NCBI RefSeq assembly: GCF_020164475.1
Contig: NZ_JAIQWX010000004.1
Location: 1 to 64,000 of the forward strand
Length of the DNA: 64,000 nucleotides
Source of the DNA: Pseudomonas sp. REP124
GTDB lineage: Bacteria; Pseudomonadota; Gammaproteobacteria; Pseudomonadales; Pseudomonadaceae
Direction of reading: 5' to 3'
Numbering within the stretch: position 1 is the stretch's first letter; the number at the start of each line of letters is the position of its first letter. A program made the position numbers and the translations under genes. The notes beneath the pieces are model-generated. The model saw nothing but the letters and a program-made list of their open reading frames with translations. It was not told the origin of the DNA and made no database searches. Shown here piece by piece: positions 29,129-38,595 of this stretch.

Positions 29129-29354
29129 CCCTGTCTCGAACCCTGCAGCGCCCTGCCGCGCGGCTTCAGGTGAGCGGCCACACTGAGGAAGGTCGAGAGA
29201 TCAGCCGCTGAAGCAGTTTCTCATTGGTGAATTCTTCTCACAAAGCCATGCAAAATTGTTGGGATTATCACATCAGTAGTGAAGTTTTAAAGTTGCATCA
29301 ACTCATCAAGAAGGCCCGGCAATAACGCTCGGGTCGCTGACAGGAGGAGTTGAT

Positions 29355-30185
29355 ATGCGTACTTGGCTCATTACTGGCGCTTCCCGTGGTTTTGGCACTC
29401 TGATCGCAGAACACGCTCTGCGTGCCGGCGACGCGGTGATTGCAACGGCTCGCAAACCTGAAGAGGTCATCGCCAAACTCGGCGATCATCCAAACCTGCT
29501 GGCGGTGCGTCTGGACGTGACCCGCGAGGAGGAAGCCCATAAGGCGGTGGCGGAAGGCATCAAGCGTTTCGGTCGCATCGATGTGCTGATCAACAATGCC
29601 GGCTTCGGCGTGCTGGGAGCGGTGGAAGAGACCAGCGCCAGCGAGACCGAGCGACTGTTCGCCACCAACGTCTTCGGCGTGCTCAACGTGACCCGCGCGG
29701 TGCTGCCGCACATGCGTCGCCAGCGGTCCGGGCATGTGATCAACATCTCGTCCATCGGCGGCTACCAGGCCTACATGGGGTGGGGCGTATATGGGTCGAC
29801 CAAGTTTGCGGTGGAAGGCATCACCGAGGCGCTGCATCAGGAACTGGCGCCGCTGGGCATCCACGCCACGGTGGTGGAACCGGGCTTCTTCCGCACCGAC
29901 TTCCTCGACGAGCAATCGCTGGTGAAGACCGCGCTGGAACTGGCGGACTATGACGAGACGGTGGGCGCGATGCGCAAGCATGCCGAAGCCGCCAACCACG
30001 CCCAGCCGGGTGACCCGGTGAAGTTCGCCGAAGCCATGCTGGCGCTGGTCAATGCCCCGAAACCGCCGCAGCGTCTGGCACTGGGCAGCGACACCATCGC
30101 GCGTATCGAAGCGAAAAACCGCTTCGTCGCCCAGGAGTTGGCAGAGTGGAATGAGCTGGCGCTGTCGACTGATTTCAAAGGCTGA
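29355..30185 (+). CDS. short-chain dehydrogenase/reductase
   Basis: A 276-residue classical SDR. The cofactor motif is TGASRGFG (residues 7-14), NNAG is at 80-83, and the catalytic Ser133, Tyr146 and Lys150 are present (NISSIGG, YGSTK). Arg at 34 (TARKPE) favours NADP(H). It has an excellent ribosome site (AGGAGG) and its own terminator. No neighbouring pathway gene indicates the substrate. Confidence 0.92.
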   Translation: MRTWLITGASRGFGTLIAEHALRAGDAVIATARKPEEVIAKLGDHPNLLAVRLDVTREEEAHKAVAEGIKRFGRIDVLINNAGFGVLGAVEETSASETERLFATNVFGVLNVTRAVLPHMRRQRSGHVINISSIGGYQAYMGWGVYGSTKFAVEGITEALHQELAPLGIHATVVEPGFFRTDFLDEQSLVKTALELADYDETVGAMRKHAEAANHAQPGDPVKFAEAMLALVNAPKPPQRLALGSDTIARIEAKNRFVAQELAEWNELALSTDFKG

Positions 30186-30204
30186 TCATCGACCCCACAA
30201 AAAA

Positions 30205-30237
30205 TCCGGAGCCCCGCAAAGGGCTCCGGATTTTTTT
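30205..30237 (+). terminator. rho-independent terminator of the SDR gene
   Basis: A 10-bp perfect stem (TCCGGAGCCC / GGGCTCCGGA), 6-nt loop and seven T residues, starting 20 nt after the stop. Confidence 0.95.
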
Positions 30238-30258
30238 CGTTTACTGCGCCCGATCCAC

Positions 30259-30351
30259 TGTAGGAGCGAGCTTGCTCGCGATGGCCGCAAGACCGCCGCG
30301 GGGTGTCAGGTACCCAGCGTCATCGTTGGCCACCATTCGCGGGCAATCCGC
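30259..30351. repeat. REP pair with degenerate right arm
   Basis: Left arm CTGTAGGAGCGAGCTTGCTC; right arm TTCGCGGGCAATCCGCG has lost its outer half. Confidence 0.7.
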
Positions 30352-30368
30352 GAACACCACCCTCCAAT

Positions 30369-30460
30369 GTGGGAGCGGGCTTGCCCGCGAAGAGGCCGGC
30401 ACATCCAACATCGATGCTGATTGCTCTGACGCCTTCGCGGGCAAGCCCGCTCCCACAGGT
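30369..30460. repeat. REP palindromic pair
   Basis: Arms TGTGGGAGCGGGCTTGCCCG and CGGGCAAGCCCGCTCCCACA. Together with the terminator and preceding pair it accounts for nearly all of the 319-nt gap 30186-30504. Confidence 0.87.
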
Positions 30461-30504
30461 TCAGCGTCGTACACAGCTTTAGTGTTCATGGCAACGGGTT
30501 GGTA

Positions 30505-31164
30505 TCAGCGGCATTCCAGGCAGAAGTAGGGCATGACTTCGGAGCTGGCGTCGTAGCCGTTGCTACCGTCGGCATAATGATATTGCTGCAGACGGTCGGA
30601 ACCGCCTTCCGCCACGCGGGTTCCGCGCATGGAGTTATAGCCGGCGGCGACGTTGTTTTGCTTGAGACGGTCGGAACCGTCCGATGCCAGTTGACGTTCG
30701 CGCAGACGATCCGCACCGCCTTCGGCCAGTTGACGTTCTTTCAGGCGATCAGCTCCACCTTCAGCCAATTGACGTTCGCGCAGACGATCAGCACCGCCTT
30801 CAGCCAGTTGACGTTCGCGCAGACGATCCGCACCGCCTTCAGCCAATTGACGTTCGCGCAGACGATCAGCACCGCCTTCGGCCAGTTGACGTTCTTTCAG
30901 GCGATCAGCTCCACCTTCAGCCAATTGACGTTCACGCAGACGATCAGCACCGCCTTCAGCCAGCTGACGTTCTTTCAGACGATCAGCCCCACCCTCAGCC
31001 AACTGCCTGCCTACAGTGGTATCCGCACCACTTTCAGCCGCGTTGTGCACCGCCGTATCGGCACCGGCGGTTCCGGCGCCCGCTTCAGCGGCGTGAGCAT
31101 TGGCTACAAAAAATCCAAGGGTTGAAACGAGGGCGATTCCTAATGCAAGACGTGGGGTGTTCAT
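30505..31164 (-). CDS. secreted 13-residue tandem-repeat protein (first copy)
   Basis: A 219-residue exported protein with a signal peptide (MNTPRLALGIALVSTLGFFV, cleavage after ANAHA). It then has eight consecutive 13-residue units RQLAEGGADRL(K/R)E, a variant RQLASDGSDRLKQ, a decayed unit, and TRVAEGGSDRLQQ, ending in a short tail with CLEC. Start: of three in-frame candidates (31173 GTG, 31167 ATG, 31164 ATG) the last is best spaced from AGGTG. Similar Pseudomonas proteins have, from memory, been labelled phage infection protein, without clear basis. A paralogue lies at 50793. Function unknown; an ATAC-type operator lies 164 nt upstream. Confidence 0.85.
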   Translation of the reverse strand: MNTPRLALGIALVSTLGFFVANAHAAEAGAGTAGADTAVHNAAESGADTTVGRQLAEGGADRLKERQLAEGGADRLRERQLAEGGADRLKERQLAEGGADRLRERQLAEGGADRLRERQLAEGGADRLRERQLAEGGADRLKERQLAEGGADRLRERQLASDGSDRLKQNNVAAGYNSMRGTRVAEGGSDRLQQYHYADGSNGYDASSEVMPYFCLECR

Positions 31165-31327
31165 CATGTTCACCTAGTGAGTCACGGGAGTGTTCAAGCA
31201 ACAGTCGGGCAGGCGTGAATGCCGGCTGTCGCCGCCCTGACATTCGAAGCCTGCATCTTGATTGCCTGCACAAAACCCGTCACTCATGCATAGGTTGTCC
31301 CGCGCAGCACCCAGGTATTAACCGTCC

Positions 31328-31339
31328 ATACAAAGGTAT
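31328..31339. promoter_or_regulatory. ATACC-N2-GGTAT-like operator box 1
   Basis: ATACAAAGGTAT inside the larger dyad CCATACAAAGGTATGG, between the cupin stop and the repeat-protein promoter. Belongs to the box family described at 38519-48297. Confidence 0.45.
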
Positions 31340-31347
31340 GGCGCCGG

Positions 31348-31749
31348 TCAGTTGGCCGGCAGCACGGGTGGTTTGTTCTGATCCTTGAGCAGAAAGACCA
31401 CGAACTTGGCCGGCTTGTCCTTGCTGGCATTGCGGCCGACGGTGTGGATGTCCTCGGGACCTTCGTGGAAGCTTTGTCCCGGCGTCAGGGTGTATTCCTT
31501 GCCGCCCTTGACCCCCATGACGATGGTCCCTTCCAGCACATACACGAAGCCGTGGGCATCGTGACGGTGAACCGGATCGGCGCCGCCCGGTGGGTACTCG
31601 ACGGTGAGGATCATCACTTCCTTGCCGGGATAATCGGGCAGCGCCGTGACCGACACCTCCTTGACATCCGGGTGCGGCGCTTCGGCAGCCAGGGCCGGCG
31701 TGGTGGTGAATGACAGCGCAAACAGGGCGAGAAAAACGCGGGATTTCAT
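31348..31749 (-). CDS. exported cupin-domain protein
   Basis: A 133-residue single-domain cupin with a signal peptide (MKSRVFLALFALSFTTTPAL, cleavage near ALA). Metal-binding residues fit the cupin motifs: DPVHRHDAHGFVYVLEG and PGQSFHEGPEDIHTVGRN. Periplasmic cupins of this size are small metal-binding or quercetinase-like proteins. It lies 45 nt downstream of the NAD-binding SDR gene stop and is probably co-transcribed with it. Confidence 0.88.
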   Translation of the reverse strand: MKSRVFLALFALSFTTTPALAAEAPHPDVKEVSVTALPDYPGKEVMILTVEYPPGGADPVHRHDAHGFVYVLEGTIVMGVKGGKEYTLTPGQSFHEGPEDIHTVGRNASKDKPAKFVVFLLKDQNKPPVLPAN

Positions 31750-31794
31750 GGGACGCTCCTGATCAGAGAGGAATGGACCGTGAAGGGCAAGGCT

Positions 31795-32544
31795 CTAGGC
31801 GCCGGTACTCTTGAGCCATTGTTCGAAATGAGTCTTGCCGAGGATCGGGTCATCGCCCGGCGTCAGCGACTGGTCGTTGATGATCGCGCCGTAATAACCG
31901 GCGCTGTCGTCGGTGACCACCTGGCGTTGATCCCCGGTGTGTTGCAGATACGTCCGGGCAAATGCCACCAGTGGCTTTTTGTCGGGGCCGGCCAGTTCGA
32001 CGATGTTGTCCGTGGGCGGGGACACGGCAATTTTCGCCAGCGCCGCGGCAACATCCGCCGAGGCAATCGGTTGCAGCGCTGCCGAGGTCAGGCGCGCGGT
32101 GTCGCCTTGCATGCTGTATTGGACGATCGCGCCGATGAATTCGAAAAACTGCGTGGCGCGCACAATGGTGAAGGGCACCGTGGAGCTTTCGATCAACTCT
32201 TCCTGAATCATCTTCGCGCGGAAATACCCGCTTTCCAGCATGCGGTCGGTGCCCACCACCGACAGCGCGACGTGATGGCTGACCCCGGCAGCCTTCTCGG
32301 CGGCGGCGAGATTGCGTCCCGATTTCTGGAAAAACTCAAGCACTGCGGCGTCTTCGAAGGAAGGGGAGTTGGCGACGTCCACCACCACCTCGGCTCCTTG
32401 CAAGGCGGCCTGCAAACCTTCGCCGGTGACGGCGTTGACCCCGGATCTGGGCGAGGCCGACATGACGTCGTGACCGCCTTCACGCAACACCTTGCACAAC
32501 TGGGTGCCGATCAGGCCTGTGCCGCCGATGACGACAATTTTCAT
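31795..32544 (-). CDS. atypical SDR / NmrA-like NAD(P)-binding protein
   Basis: A 249-residue NAD(P)-binding Rossmann protein of the NmrA/atypical SDR type. The dinucleotide motif is VVIGGTGLIGTQL at the N-terminus; HHVALSVVGTDRM and PFTIVRATQFFEF are typical of the group. These proteins act as redox sensors or reductases on small substrates. With the downstream cupin it forms a two-gene unit. No substrate can be proposed. Confidence 0.88.
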   Translation of the reverse strand: MKIVVIGGTGLIGTQLCKVLREGGHDVMSASPRSGVNAVTGEGLQAALQGAEVVVDVANSPSFEDAAVLEFFQKSGRNLAAAEKAAGVSHHVALSVVGTDRMLESGYFRAKMIQEELIESSTVPFTIVRATQFFEFIGAIVQYSMQGDTARLTSAALQPIASADVAAALAKIAVSPPTDNIVELAGPDKKPLVAFARTYLQHTGDQRQVVTDDSAGYYGAIINDQSLTPGDDPILGKTHFEQWLKSTGA

Positions 32545-32787
32545 GAGTGTCCCTCTTTACGCAGGTGTGCGGTGGCTGGCTTTTGCCACGCACTGGATGA
32601 GTCGGCGCGCCTTGCGCAAACGGCGCTCTGATAGGCCAGTCTAGGCCGGTGCCGGTTGGGCGTGCGCTGGCGGGATGGACGGTCGGATATTGCATGACGC
32701 GTCGGAAAAGCTTCGGCAGGGCGGTCAGGTCATGATCAAATGGCGGCCATTTTTTTGCCGCAGGCCCTGCCTGATCTGGAGTAGTCG

Positions 32788-33177
32788 ATGAACAAAGCGG
32801 CCATGATGACCTTCGTCCTGTGTTTGGGCGCGGGCCTGTTCGCGGCGAACGCGAATGCCGAGGGCGATGTCGAGGCGGGCGGGAAACTGTTCAAGCGGTT
32901 CTGCAGCGGCTGCCATCAGATCGGCGATTCGGCGCGGGCCTTTTTCGGTCCGCAGCTCAACGGCATCGTCGGGCGTCCTGCGGCGAACACCACGGACTAT
33001 CAGTATTCCGATGCGATGAAGTCATCGGGCATCGTCTGGACCCGGGAGAAATTGGCGGCGTACATCGAAGCGCCGAAGACGCTGGTGCCGGGGACGCGGA
33101 TGATTTTCTGGGGGATGAGCGATCCGGAAAAGATCGAGGATCTGCTGGCGTATTTGCAGACCTTCCCGGCGCCGTAA
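32788..33177 (+). CDS. periplasmic class I cytochrome c
   Basis: A 129-residue c-type cytochrome: Sec signal (MNKAAMMTFVLCLGAGLFAA, cleavage near NANA), haem-binding CSGCH at residues 39-43 and a probable axial Met in TRMIFWGM near 107-112. The size and fold match small cytochrome c2/c552-type electron carriers. Transcribed alone toward a REP array; divergent from the NmrA-like gene. Confidence 0.92.
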   Translation: MNKAAMMTFVLCLGAGLFAANANAEGDVEAGGKLFKRFCSGCHQIGDSARAFFGPQLNGIVGRPAANTTDYQYSDAMKSSGIVWTREKLAAYIEAPKTLVPGTRMIFWGMSDPEKIEDLLAYLQTFPAP

Positions 33178-33178
33178 A

Positions 33179-33273
33179 CCTGTGGGAGCGAGGCTTGCCC
33201 GCGAAAGCGGTGGGTCAGACAAGAAGATGTTGGCGGGCCTGACGCCTTCGCGGGCAAGCCTCGCTCCTACAGT
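33179..33273. repeat. REP palindromic pair
   Basis: Arms TGTGGGAGCGAGGCTTGCCC and GGGCAAGCCTCGCTCCTACA, directly after the cytochrome stop. Confidence 0.87.
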
Positions 33274-33304
33274 TCGGCAGATGATTTTGGGTGTCGGTGA
33301 GGCC

Positions 33305-33403
33305 GTCTTCGCGAGCAAGCCCGCTCCCACAGTTGATCGGTGTCGGGCGCATCATTTGAGTACACCTGGGACCCAATGTGGGAGCGGGCTTGCCCGCGAT
33401 GGC
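33305..33403. repeat. REP pair in opposite order
   Basis: Arms TTCGCGAGCAAGCCCGCTCC and GTGGGAGCGGGCTTGCCCGC occur in the reverse order to the usual pair, next to the preceding one. Confidence 0.8.
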
Positions 33404-33430
33404 GATAGCAGCCTCACCACCTTTGCGACC

Positions 33431-34315
33431 TTAGCGCCGCAACCCCGCACAATGATCCTTCTCCGGCTGCGCCGCCGTAAACCACACATAATCCGCACTT
33501 TGCGCCGTCACCGTCCTGCCCACCTCGGCCAGGATCAGCACCGCATTCCCCTGACCAGCCCCAAGATCCTCAAGGTGCAGCGGCACCCCCAGATCCTTGC
33601 GCACATGGAACGCCCCGGCCAGCAACACCGCCGGCGTCGGCGCCGCCAGCAGGCGTTCGGCCATGCGTCGGTCGCGCTGCTGTTGCACGGCAAGCATCGC
33701 CGGCATCTGCTTCTCCGGAAGCAAGCCGCAATGAGACTCGCGAATGTCATCGAGCAGGGTCGCCTGAACCTGCTCGGTGGTGGATGCCTTGCCCGTCAGC
33801 GCAGGACGCTGCTTGTAGATCTGCATGATCTGCGCCCGATCCAGGTTGGCCGACAGCAGCGGGTAAGGCTGACGCAGGGCATAGGTGACCAACGCGCCAT
33901 AGACGCCCCAGTCCCAATTGGCTTGCCAGGCCAGCGCCTGATACGGGTCGGCCGGCGGATCACCGGCGCGGGTCGCCGTCTGCACCGCATCCACTTTGGC
34001 CTGTTGATCGGGGTTGAGCATTTCCATCAGCAGGCTGCCTTGCGGGCGCTGGTTCGCCAGCTCGCGCAGCAGCCACAGTTGCAGGGCATGGTGATCAGGA
34101 TTGTCGTGTTGCTCGCCCACCAGCACCCGTGGTGCAGCGGCCAGGCGTTCCACCAGTTCCTGTGGCGTCAGGGTACGCCCGGTGGCGAGTTCGCGGATCA
34201 CGCCAAGATCACTGTGGGCGCGGCCCTCCGGTGCGATGGCCACAGGTGGCGGCGCGACGAAATGGGATTGGCAGGCAGCCAAAAGGCTCAACAGACATAA
34301 CAGCAGAATGCGCAT
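33431..34315 (-). CDS. ChaN-family haem-binding lipoprotein
   Basis: A 294-residue lipoprotein with lipobox LAAC (Cys15). The ChaN/DUF399 core is seen in PRVLVGEQHDNPDHHALQL and VLLAGAFHVRKDLGVP, with the haem-binding region between. In Campylobacter ChaN binds two haems cofacially; in pseudomonads the gene commonly follows hmuUV. It lies 57 nt after hmuV here, as the last gene of the haem import operon. Confidence 0.88.
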   Translation of the reverse strand: MRILLLCLLSLLAACQSHFVAPPPVAIAPEGRAHSDLGVIRELATGRTLTPQELVERLAAAPRVLVGEQHDNPDHHALQLWLLRELANQRPQGSLLMEMLNPDQQAKVDAVQTATRAGDPPADPYQALAWQANWDWGVYGALVTYALRQPYPLLSANLDRAQIMQIYKQRPALTGKASTTEQVQATLLDDIRESHCGLLPEKQMPAMLAVQQQRDRRMAERLLAAPTPAVLLAGAFHVRKDLGVPLHLEDLGAGQGNAVLILAEVGRTVTAQSADYVWFTAAQPEKDHCAGLRR

Positions 34316-34372
34316 CGGTTTTCCTTGTCAGAGGGTGGCCCCCTGCCGCGTCACGGCGGGAGAGGGCGAGTT

Positions 34373-35140
34373 TCAGCGCGCGATAATCAGCGGGTGGCCG
34401 CGTTCCGGATGGCGATGGATCAGCACTTGCAGTCCGTACACCGCTTCCAGCGCCTGGGCGGTCAGTACCTCGTCCGGCGGGCCGTAAGCGTGGGGGCGAC
34501 CGTCCTGCAACAGTAGCAACTGATCGCAGTAGCGCGCGGCCAGATTGAGATCGTGCAGGATCACCAGGACCGCCGCGCCACGTCCGGCGAAATCGCGCAC
34601 CGCTTGCAAAATGGTGTGCTGATGCAACGGGTCGAGCATCGAGGTCGGCTCATCGAGCAGCAGGGTCTGCCCCTCGGCGCCCGGCCACAGCTGCGCCAGT
34701 ACCCGCGCCAGGTGTACGCGCTGACGTTCGCCTCCGGACAGCGCCAGATAACTGCGCCCGGCCAGGTGCAGGGCATCGGCGGCACGCAGCGCCTCGGCGA
34801 CGATTTCGGCATCGCGCACACGACCGCTGGCATGGGGCAAGCGTCCCATGCCGACCACTTCATTGACCGAGAACGCGAAGTTCAGACTCGAACTCTGGGG
34901 CAGCACCGCCAGACGTTTGGCTCGCTCCTGACCGGGCCAGTCGGCGAGGTTGCGCTGGTCGAGGCTGACGCTGCCGGCGCTGGCGGGCAACTCGTCGCTC
35001 AAGGCGGCGAGCAGGGTACTTTTCCCGGCGCCGTTGGGACCCAGGACCCCGAGCACTTGCCCCGCATGCAACTGGATATCGATGTCCGCCAGTACCGTGC
35101 GATTACCGCGCCGAACCAGCAAGTTGTTGGCTTGCAGCAT
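34373..35140 (-). CDS. hmuV: haemin ABC importer ATPase
   Basis: A 255-residue ABC ATPase: Walker [10 protein letters not shown], signature [13 protein letters not shown], Walker B with [13 protein letters not shown] and the H-loop VILHDLNLA. It powers the HmuUV/PhuUV haem importer at the inner membrane. Its ATG overlaps the hmuU stop (TGATG). Confidence 0.92.
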   Translation of the reverse strand: MLQANNLLVRRGNRTVLADIDIQLHAGQVLGVLGPNGAGKSTLLAALSDELPASAGSVSLDQRNLADWPGQERAKRLAVLPQSSSLNFAFSVNEVVGMGRLPHASGRVRDAEIVAEALRAADALHLAGRSYLALSGGERQRVHLARVLAQLWPGAEGQTLLLDEPTSMLDPLHQHTILQAVRDFAGRGAAVLVILHDLNLAARYCDQLLLLQDGRPHAYGPPDEVLTAQALEAVYGLQVLIHRHPERGHPLIIAR

Positions 35141-36177
35141 CAGGTGCGCCCCCGTACCAGCAAATAGAGGAAGAAGGGTGCGCCAATCAGCGCGGTGACG
35201 ATGCCGATCGGCAATTCGGCGGGCGCCAGCAGCAGGCGGGCGATCAGGTCGGCCAGCAGCAACAGACTGGCACCGGCAAGCAGGGACGCCGGCAGCAACA
35301 CTCGGTGATCAGGCCCCACCAGCAGTCGCATCAGATGCGGCACGATCAGACCGATGAAACCGATCAGCCCCGCCGCGGCCACCGCCGCACCGACGCCAAG
35401 CGCCGTGCACAGCACCAACTCCAACTTGATCCGCTCGACGTTGAAGCCCAGGTGACGGGCTTCGGATTCACCCAGCAGCATTGCATTGAGCGCCGCCGCG
35501 CGACGCGGCAACCACAACGCCACGCCGATCGCCACGATAAGCAACGGCCACAACCGCGGATAGCTGGCACCGTTGAGGCTGCCCAGGTTCCAGAAGGTCA
35601 GGGTACGCAGGGTGGCGTCGTCCGCCAGGTAAGTGAACAGACCGACTCCGGCACCGGCCATGGCGGTCATCGCCACACCCGCCAGCAACATGGTGGCGAC
35701 GTTGGTCTGCCCGTTGCTGCGGCCGAAGCGATACACCACCGCGGTGACGATCAGGCCGCCGGCGAAGGCGCACAAAGACAATAGATAAGGTTCGATGACC
35801 GGTGACAAGCCGCCGAGCAGACTGCCGCCGACAATGGCGATGGCCGCCCCCAGCGCCGCGCCACCGGCAACCCCGACCAGCCCGGGATCCGCCAACGGAT
35901 TGCGAAACAACCCCTGCATGGCCACGCCGGACAACGCCAGCACCGAACCGACCGCGATGCCGAGCAGGCTACGCGGCAGGCGGATCTGACCAAGGATCAG
36001 TTCCGCCTGTTGCGTGTCGCCGCCGTTGACCGGCAATCCGAGCAGACGCAGGCCGGCGAGCAAGGTGTCACTCAGTGGCAGACTGACAGGGCCCAGAGCC
36101 AGGGACAGCCAGAACACCAGCAGCAGTAACAGCCCGAGAGTAATCAGCATCGGCCGCGGCCGGACGATGGCCGTCAT
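35140..36177 (-). CDS. hmuU: haemin ABC importer permease (FecCD family)
   Basis: A 345-residue FecCD/BtuC-type permease with about ten membrane segments; [23 protein letters not shown] and the coupling-helix region [22 protein letters not shown] are diagnostic. It pairs with HmuV. Normally a periplasmic haem-binding gene, hmuT, precedes it; here only a 16-codon stub precedes, overlapping the ATG. Import may then be non-functional, or depend on a binding protein encoded elsewhere. Confidence 0.92.
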   Translation of the reverse strand: MTAIVRPRPMLITLGLLLLLVFWLSLALGPVSLPLSDTLLAGLRLLGLPVNGGDTQQAELILGQIRLPRSLLGIAVGSVLALSGVAMQGLFRNPLADPGLVGVAGGAALGAAIAIVGGSLLGGLSPVIEPYLLSLCAFAGGLIVTAVVYRFGRSNGQTNVATMLLAGVAMTAMAGAGVGLFTYLADDATLRTLTFWNLGSLNGASYPRLWPLLIVAIGVALWLPRRAAALNAMLLGESEARHLGFNVERIKLELVLCTALGVGAAVAAAGLIGFIGLIVPHLMRLLVGPDHRVLLPASLLAGASLLLLADLIARLLLAPAELPIGIVTALIGAPFFLYLLVRGRT

Positions 36178-36224
36178 GAGACAAGCGCCGAACCGGCGAG
36201 GGCCGGCAGAGAGTTCATTCGCAT
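36174..36224 (-). pseudogene. hmuT: probable hmuT remnant: signal-peptide stub of 16 codons
   Basis: On the minus strand an ATG at 36224 opens [16 protein letters not shown] and stops with TGA overlapping the hmuU ATG (ATGA), as the end of hmuT usually does. The N-terminus looks like the start of an exported protein. The simplest explanation is an internal deletion that kept the first codons and the last stop of hmuT. It could instead be a chance leader ORF. Confidence 0.5.
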
Positions 36225-36338
36225 CAGGGGATTTTCCGTGGTCGGTCAGACGGCTACCAAACCGTCACAGCCGCAGATAATGCCACCTGGCCACGGTGGG
36301 GGCGAGTCTTGTTGAGAGATGTTCGCGTCTGCAAGGCC

Positions 36339-36498
36339 GCCATCGCGGGCAAGCCCGCTCCCACAAGGACTTGCGCCCTATACAAAATCAGCGAACACCG
36401 CAAAGCAACTGTGGGAGCGGGCTTGCTCGCGAAAGCGGTGGATCAGACACATACATAGTGACTGACACACTGCCTTCGCGAGCAAGCCCGCTCCCACA
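36339..36498. repeat. REP cluster: one half element and one full pair
   Basis: A single right arm (ATCGCGGGCAAGCCCGCTCC, 36343-36362) and a full pair at about 36408-36498 (TGTGGGAGCGGGCTTGCTCG and its complement). With the hmuT stub this fills the 351-nt gap 36178-36528; no other gene is visible. Confidence 0.85.
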
Positions 36499-36528
36499 TT
36501 GGATCTGTGTTTGCTCAGGGATTTGTGT

Positions 36529-37971
36529 TTATTGGCCGATCAGCGCCAACGCCCGGGAAACGCCCGCGCCGTAGAACGGATCGGCCAGGGTGCAATGGTT
36601 GATGTGCCGCTGCTGCACTTCCTGAGACACCCCACTCAACGAGCGCGCAGTGTTATCGAACAGGGCCTGTTTCTCCGCGTCCGTCATCAGGCGGAACAGG
36701 TTACCCGGTTGTTCGAAGTGATCTTCGTCCACACGATGGTCCCAATGGCCGGCGGCGCCGGAGATCTTCAGTGGCGGCTCTCGGAAGTCCGGTTGGTCGG
36801 CCCAGTCGCCCTGGCTGTTGGGCACGTAGGCCAGTTGACCGCCGTGGTTGCCGTCTACGCGCATGGCGCCGTCGCGGTGGAAGCTGTGCACCGGGCAACG
36901 CGGGGCGTTGACCGGGATCTGGTGATGGTTGACCCCCAGGCGATAACGCGCCGCGTCACCGTAGGAAAACAGCCGCGCCTGCAGCATCCGGTCCGGCGAG
37001 AAACCGATGCCGGGCACCACGTGGGACGGCGAAAATGCCGCCTGCTCGACTTCGGCGAACACGTTCTGCGGATTGCGGTTGAGTTCGAAGTAACCCACTT
37101 CGATCAACGGGTAATCGTGGTGCGACCAGACCTTGGTCAGGTCGAACGGATTGACCTCGTGCTCGTGGGCCTGCTCTTCGGTCATGACTTGAATGAAGAA
37201 GGTCCAACGCGGGAAGTTGCCGTTTTCGATGCTGTCGAACAGATCCCGCTGATGACTTTCCCGGTCCTGGCCGATCAGCTGCGCCGACTGCGCGTCGCTC
37301 AGGTTCTCGATGCCCTGTTGCGACTTGAAAGTGAACTTGACCCAGTGCCGCTCGTTGTTGGCGTTGATCAGGCTGAAGGTGTGGCTGCCGAAACCGTGCA
37401 TGTGCCGATAGGTGCGCGGAATGCCGCGTTCGCTCATGACGATGGTCACCTGGTGCAGGGCTTCGGGCAGCGAGGTCCAGAAATCCCAGTTGCTCTGCGC
37501 GCTGCGCATGCCGGTGCGCGGGTCGCGCTTGACCGCATGGTTGAGGTCCGGGAAACGCAGCGGATCGCGGAAGAAGAATACCGGGGTGTTGTTGCCCACC
37601 AGGTCCCAGTTGCCTTGCTCGGTATAGAACTTCAGGGCAAAACCACGGATATCGCGCTCGGCATCTGCGGCACCGCGCTCGCCGGCCACGGTAGAGAAAC
37701 GGGTGAAGATCGGCGTCTGCTTGCCCACTTCCGAGAACAGGCGGGCCTTGGTGTAGCGCGTCACGTCATGGGTCACGGTGAAGGTGCCATAGGCTCCGGA
37801 TCCCTTGGCGTGCATGCGGCGCTCTGGAATCACTTCGCGATCGAAGTGCGCAAGTTTTTCCAGCAGCCAGACATCTTGCAGCAGGGCAGGGCCGCGAGGG
37901 CCGGCGGTCTGGATATTGAAGTTATCGGCGACCGGTGCGCCGTTGATTGAAGTCAGTTTGTCTTTTGCCAT
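36529..37971 (-). CDS. katA: catalase, monofunctional haem type (KatA-like)
   Basis: A 480-residue clade 3 catalase that dismutates hydrogen peroxide. The distal His54 is in [12 protein letters not shown], with Asn in [14 protein letters not shown] and the proximal haem Tyr in [13 protein letters not shown]. No signal peptide, so cytosolic. I use the ATG at 37971 ([14 protein letters not shown]); a start at 38034 would add a low-complexity tail. The katA symbol follows sequence type; several katA-like paralogues exist in pseudomonads. Haem import genes upstream may be coincidental neighbours. Confidence 0.93.
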   Translation of the reverse strand: MAKDKLTSINGAPVADNFNIQTAGPRGPALLQDVWLLEKLAHFDREVIPERRMHAKGSGAYGTFTVTHDVTRYTKARLFSEVGKQTPIFTRFSTVAGERGAADAERDIRGFALKFYTEQGNWDLVGNNTPVFFFRDPLRFPDLNHAVKRDPRTGMRSAQSNWDFWTSLPEALHQVTIVMSERGIPRTYRHMHGFGSHTFSLINANNERHWVKFTFKSQQGIENLSDAQSAQLIGQDRESHQRDLFDSIENGNFPRWTFFIQVMTEEQAHEHEVNPFDLTKVWSHHDYPLIEVGYFELNRNPQNVFAEVEQAAFSPSHVVPGIGFSPDRMLQARLFSYGDAARYRLGVNHHQIPVNAPRCPVHSFHRDGAMRVDGNHGGQLAYVPNSQGDWADQPDFREPPLKISGAAGHWDHRVDEDHFEQPGNLFRLMTDAEKQALFDNTARSLSGVSQEVQQRHINHCTLADPFYGAGVSRALALIGQ

Positions 37972-38060
37972 GGCACGGTTGTTCCAGGTTGAGGTTTTAG
38001 TTGTATTAAAAGAGGGAGTCGATGCAACTAACAAAGCGTGATTTGTTTGTTAAACAGCGA

Positions 38061-38435
38061 TCAAGTCCTGCGTTCGAGAATCGTTTCGATGCAGTCCAGC
38101 AGTGCCCGTGCATCGAAGGGTTTGGCGAAGTAGCCTTCGGGTGTTCGTACACTGGCGCTGAACTTCGGCGGCAAGCCTGACTTTCCGGTTATGAACAGTG
38201 TTGGAATATGGGTGTTCCTCGCGGCCAGCGCCTCGTACATCTCCACACCGCCCATTCCGGGCATCTGGATATCCGAAATCAGACAGTCGGTCTGCGCAGG
38301 ATCACTGGATTGAAGGAAGGCATAGGCACTGTTGTAGGTATTTACTGTGTAACCGTAAGAGCGCAATAAACTGTCCAGTGAGACAAGAATTAGTTCGTCA
38401 TCATCAACAACAGAAATAACAGGTGGGTTGAACAT
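38061..38435 (-). CDS. single-domain response regulator receiver A
   Basis: A 124-residue receiver with no output domain. Phospho-acceptor Asp55 (CLISDIQMPG), acidic pocket VVDDDE, and Lys105 (FAKPF) are present. Nearly the same protein as the one at 45158, with both key residues at the same numbers. Likely acts by protein contact or as a phosphate sink for the histidine kinases at 41652 and 46423. Its promoter carries the ATAC-type box at 38519 exactly 24 nt before a TATCTT -10. Confidence 0.92.
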   Translation of the reverse strand: MFNPPVISVVDDDELILVSLDSLLRSYGYTVNTYNSAYAFLQSSDPAQTDCLISDIQMPGMGGVEMYEALAARNTHIPTLFITGKSGLPPKFSASVRTPEGYFAKPFDARALLDCIETILERRT

Positions 38436-38488
38436 GTAAAGACCTTGCGTCATTGCGTGTGGCACTAAGTGGCGCCCGCCATACTTGC

Positions 38489-38530
38489 AAGATACGCGCT
38501 CAAAAAAAGCGGAAAAGTATACGTGCGTAT
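38489..38530 (-). promoter_or_regulatory. operator box 2 and -10 of receiver A
   Basis: Box ATACGTGCGTAT (38519-38530); on the minus strand 24 nt separate it from TATCTT (38494-38489). The dyad centre lies near -42 from the predicted start, as for class II activation. The promoter at 45578-45619 has the same design. Confidence 0.65.
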
Positions 38531-38595
38531 GTTTGGTTGTTTTTTTAGCGGGCGCTGCGATGGGATATCGATATCAAAAAACGAAATGAAATGCT

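Noticed and set aside
30660-31020. 39-nt tandem repeats considered as a CRISPR array
   Set aside because: Repeats are contiguous, have no spacers, and are in frame with an exported protein. The same applies at 50800-51160.
36178-36300. cobalamin riboswitch upstream of the FecCD permease gene
   Set aside because: No conserved B12-box sequence is visible and the neighbouring ATPase and ChaN point to haem.
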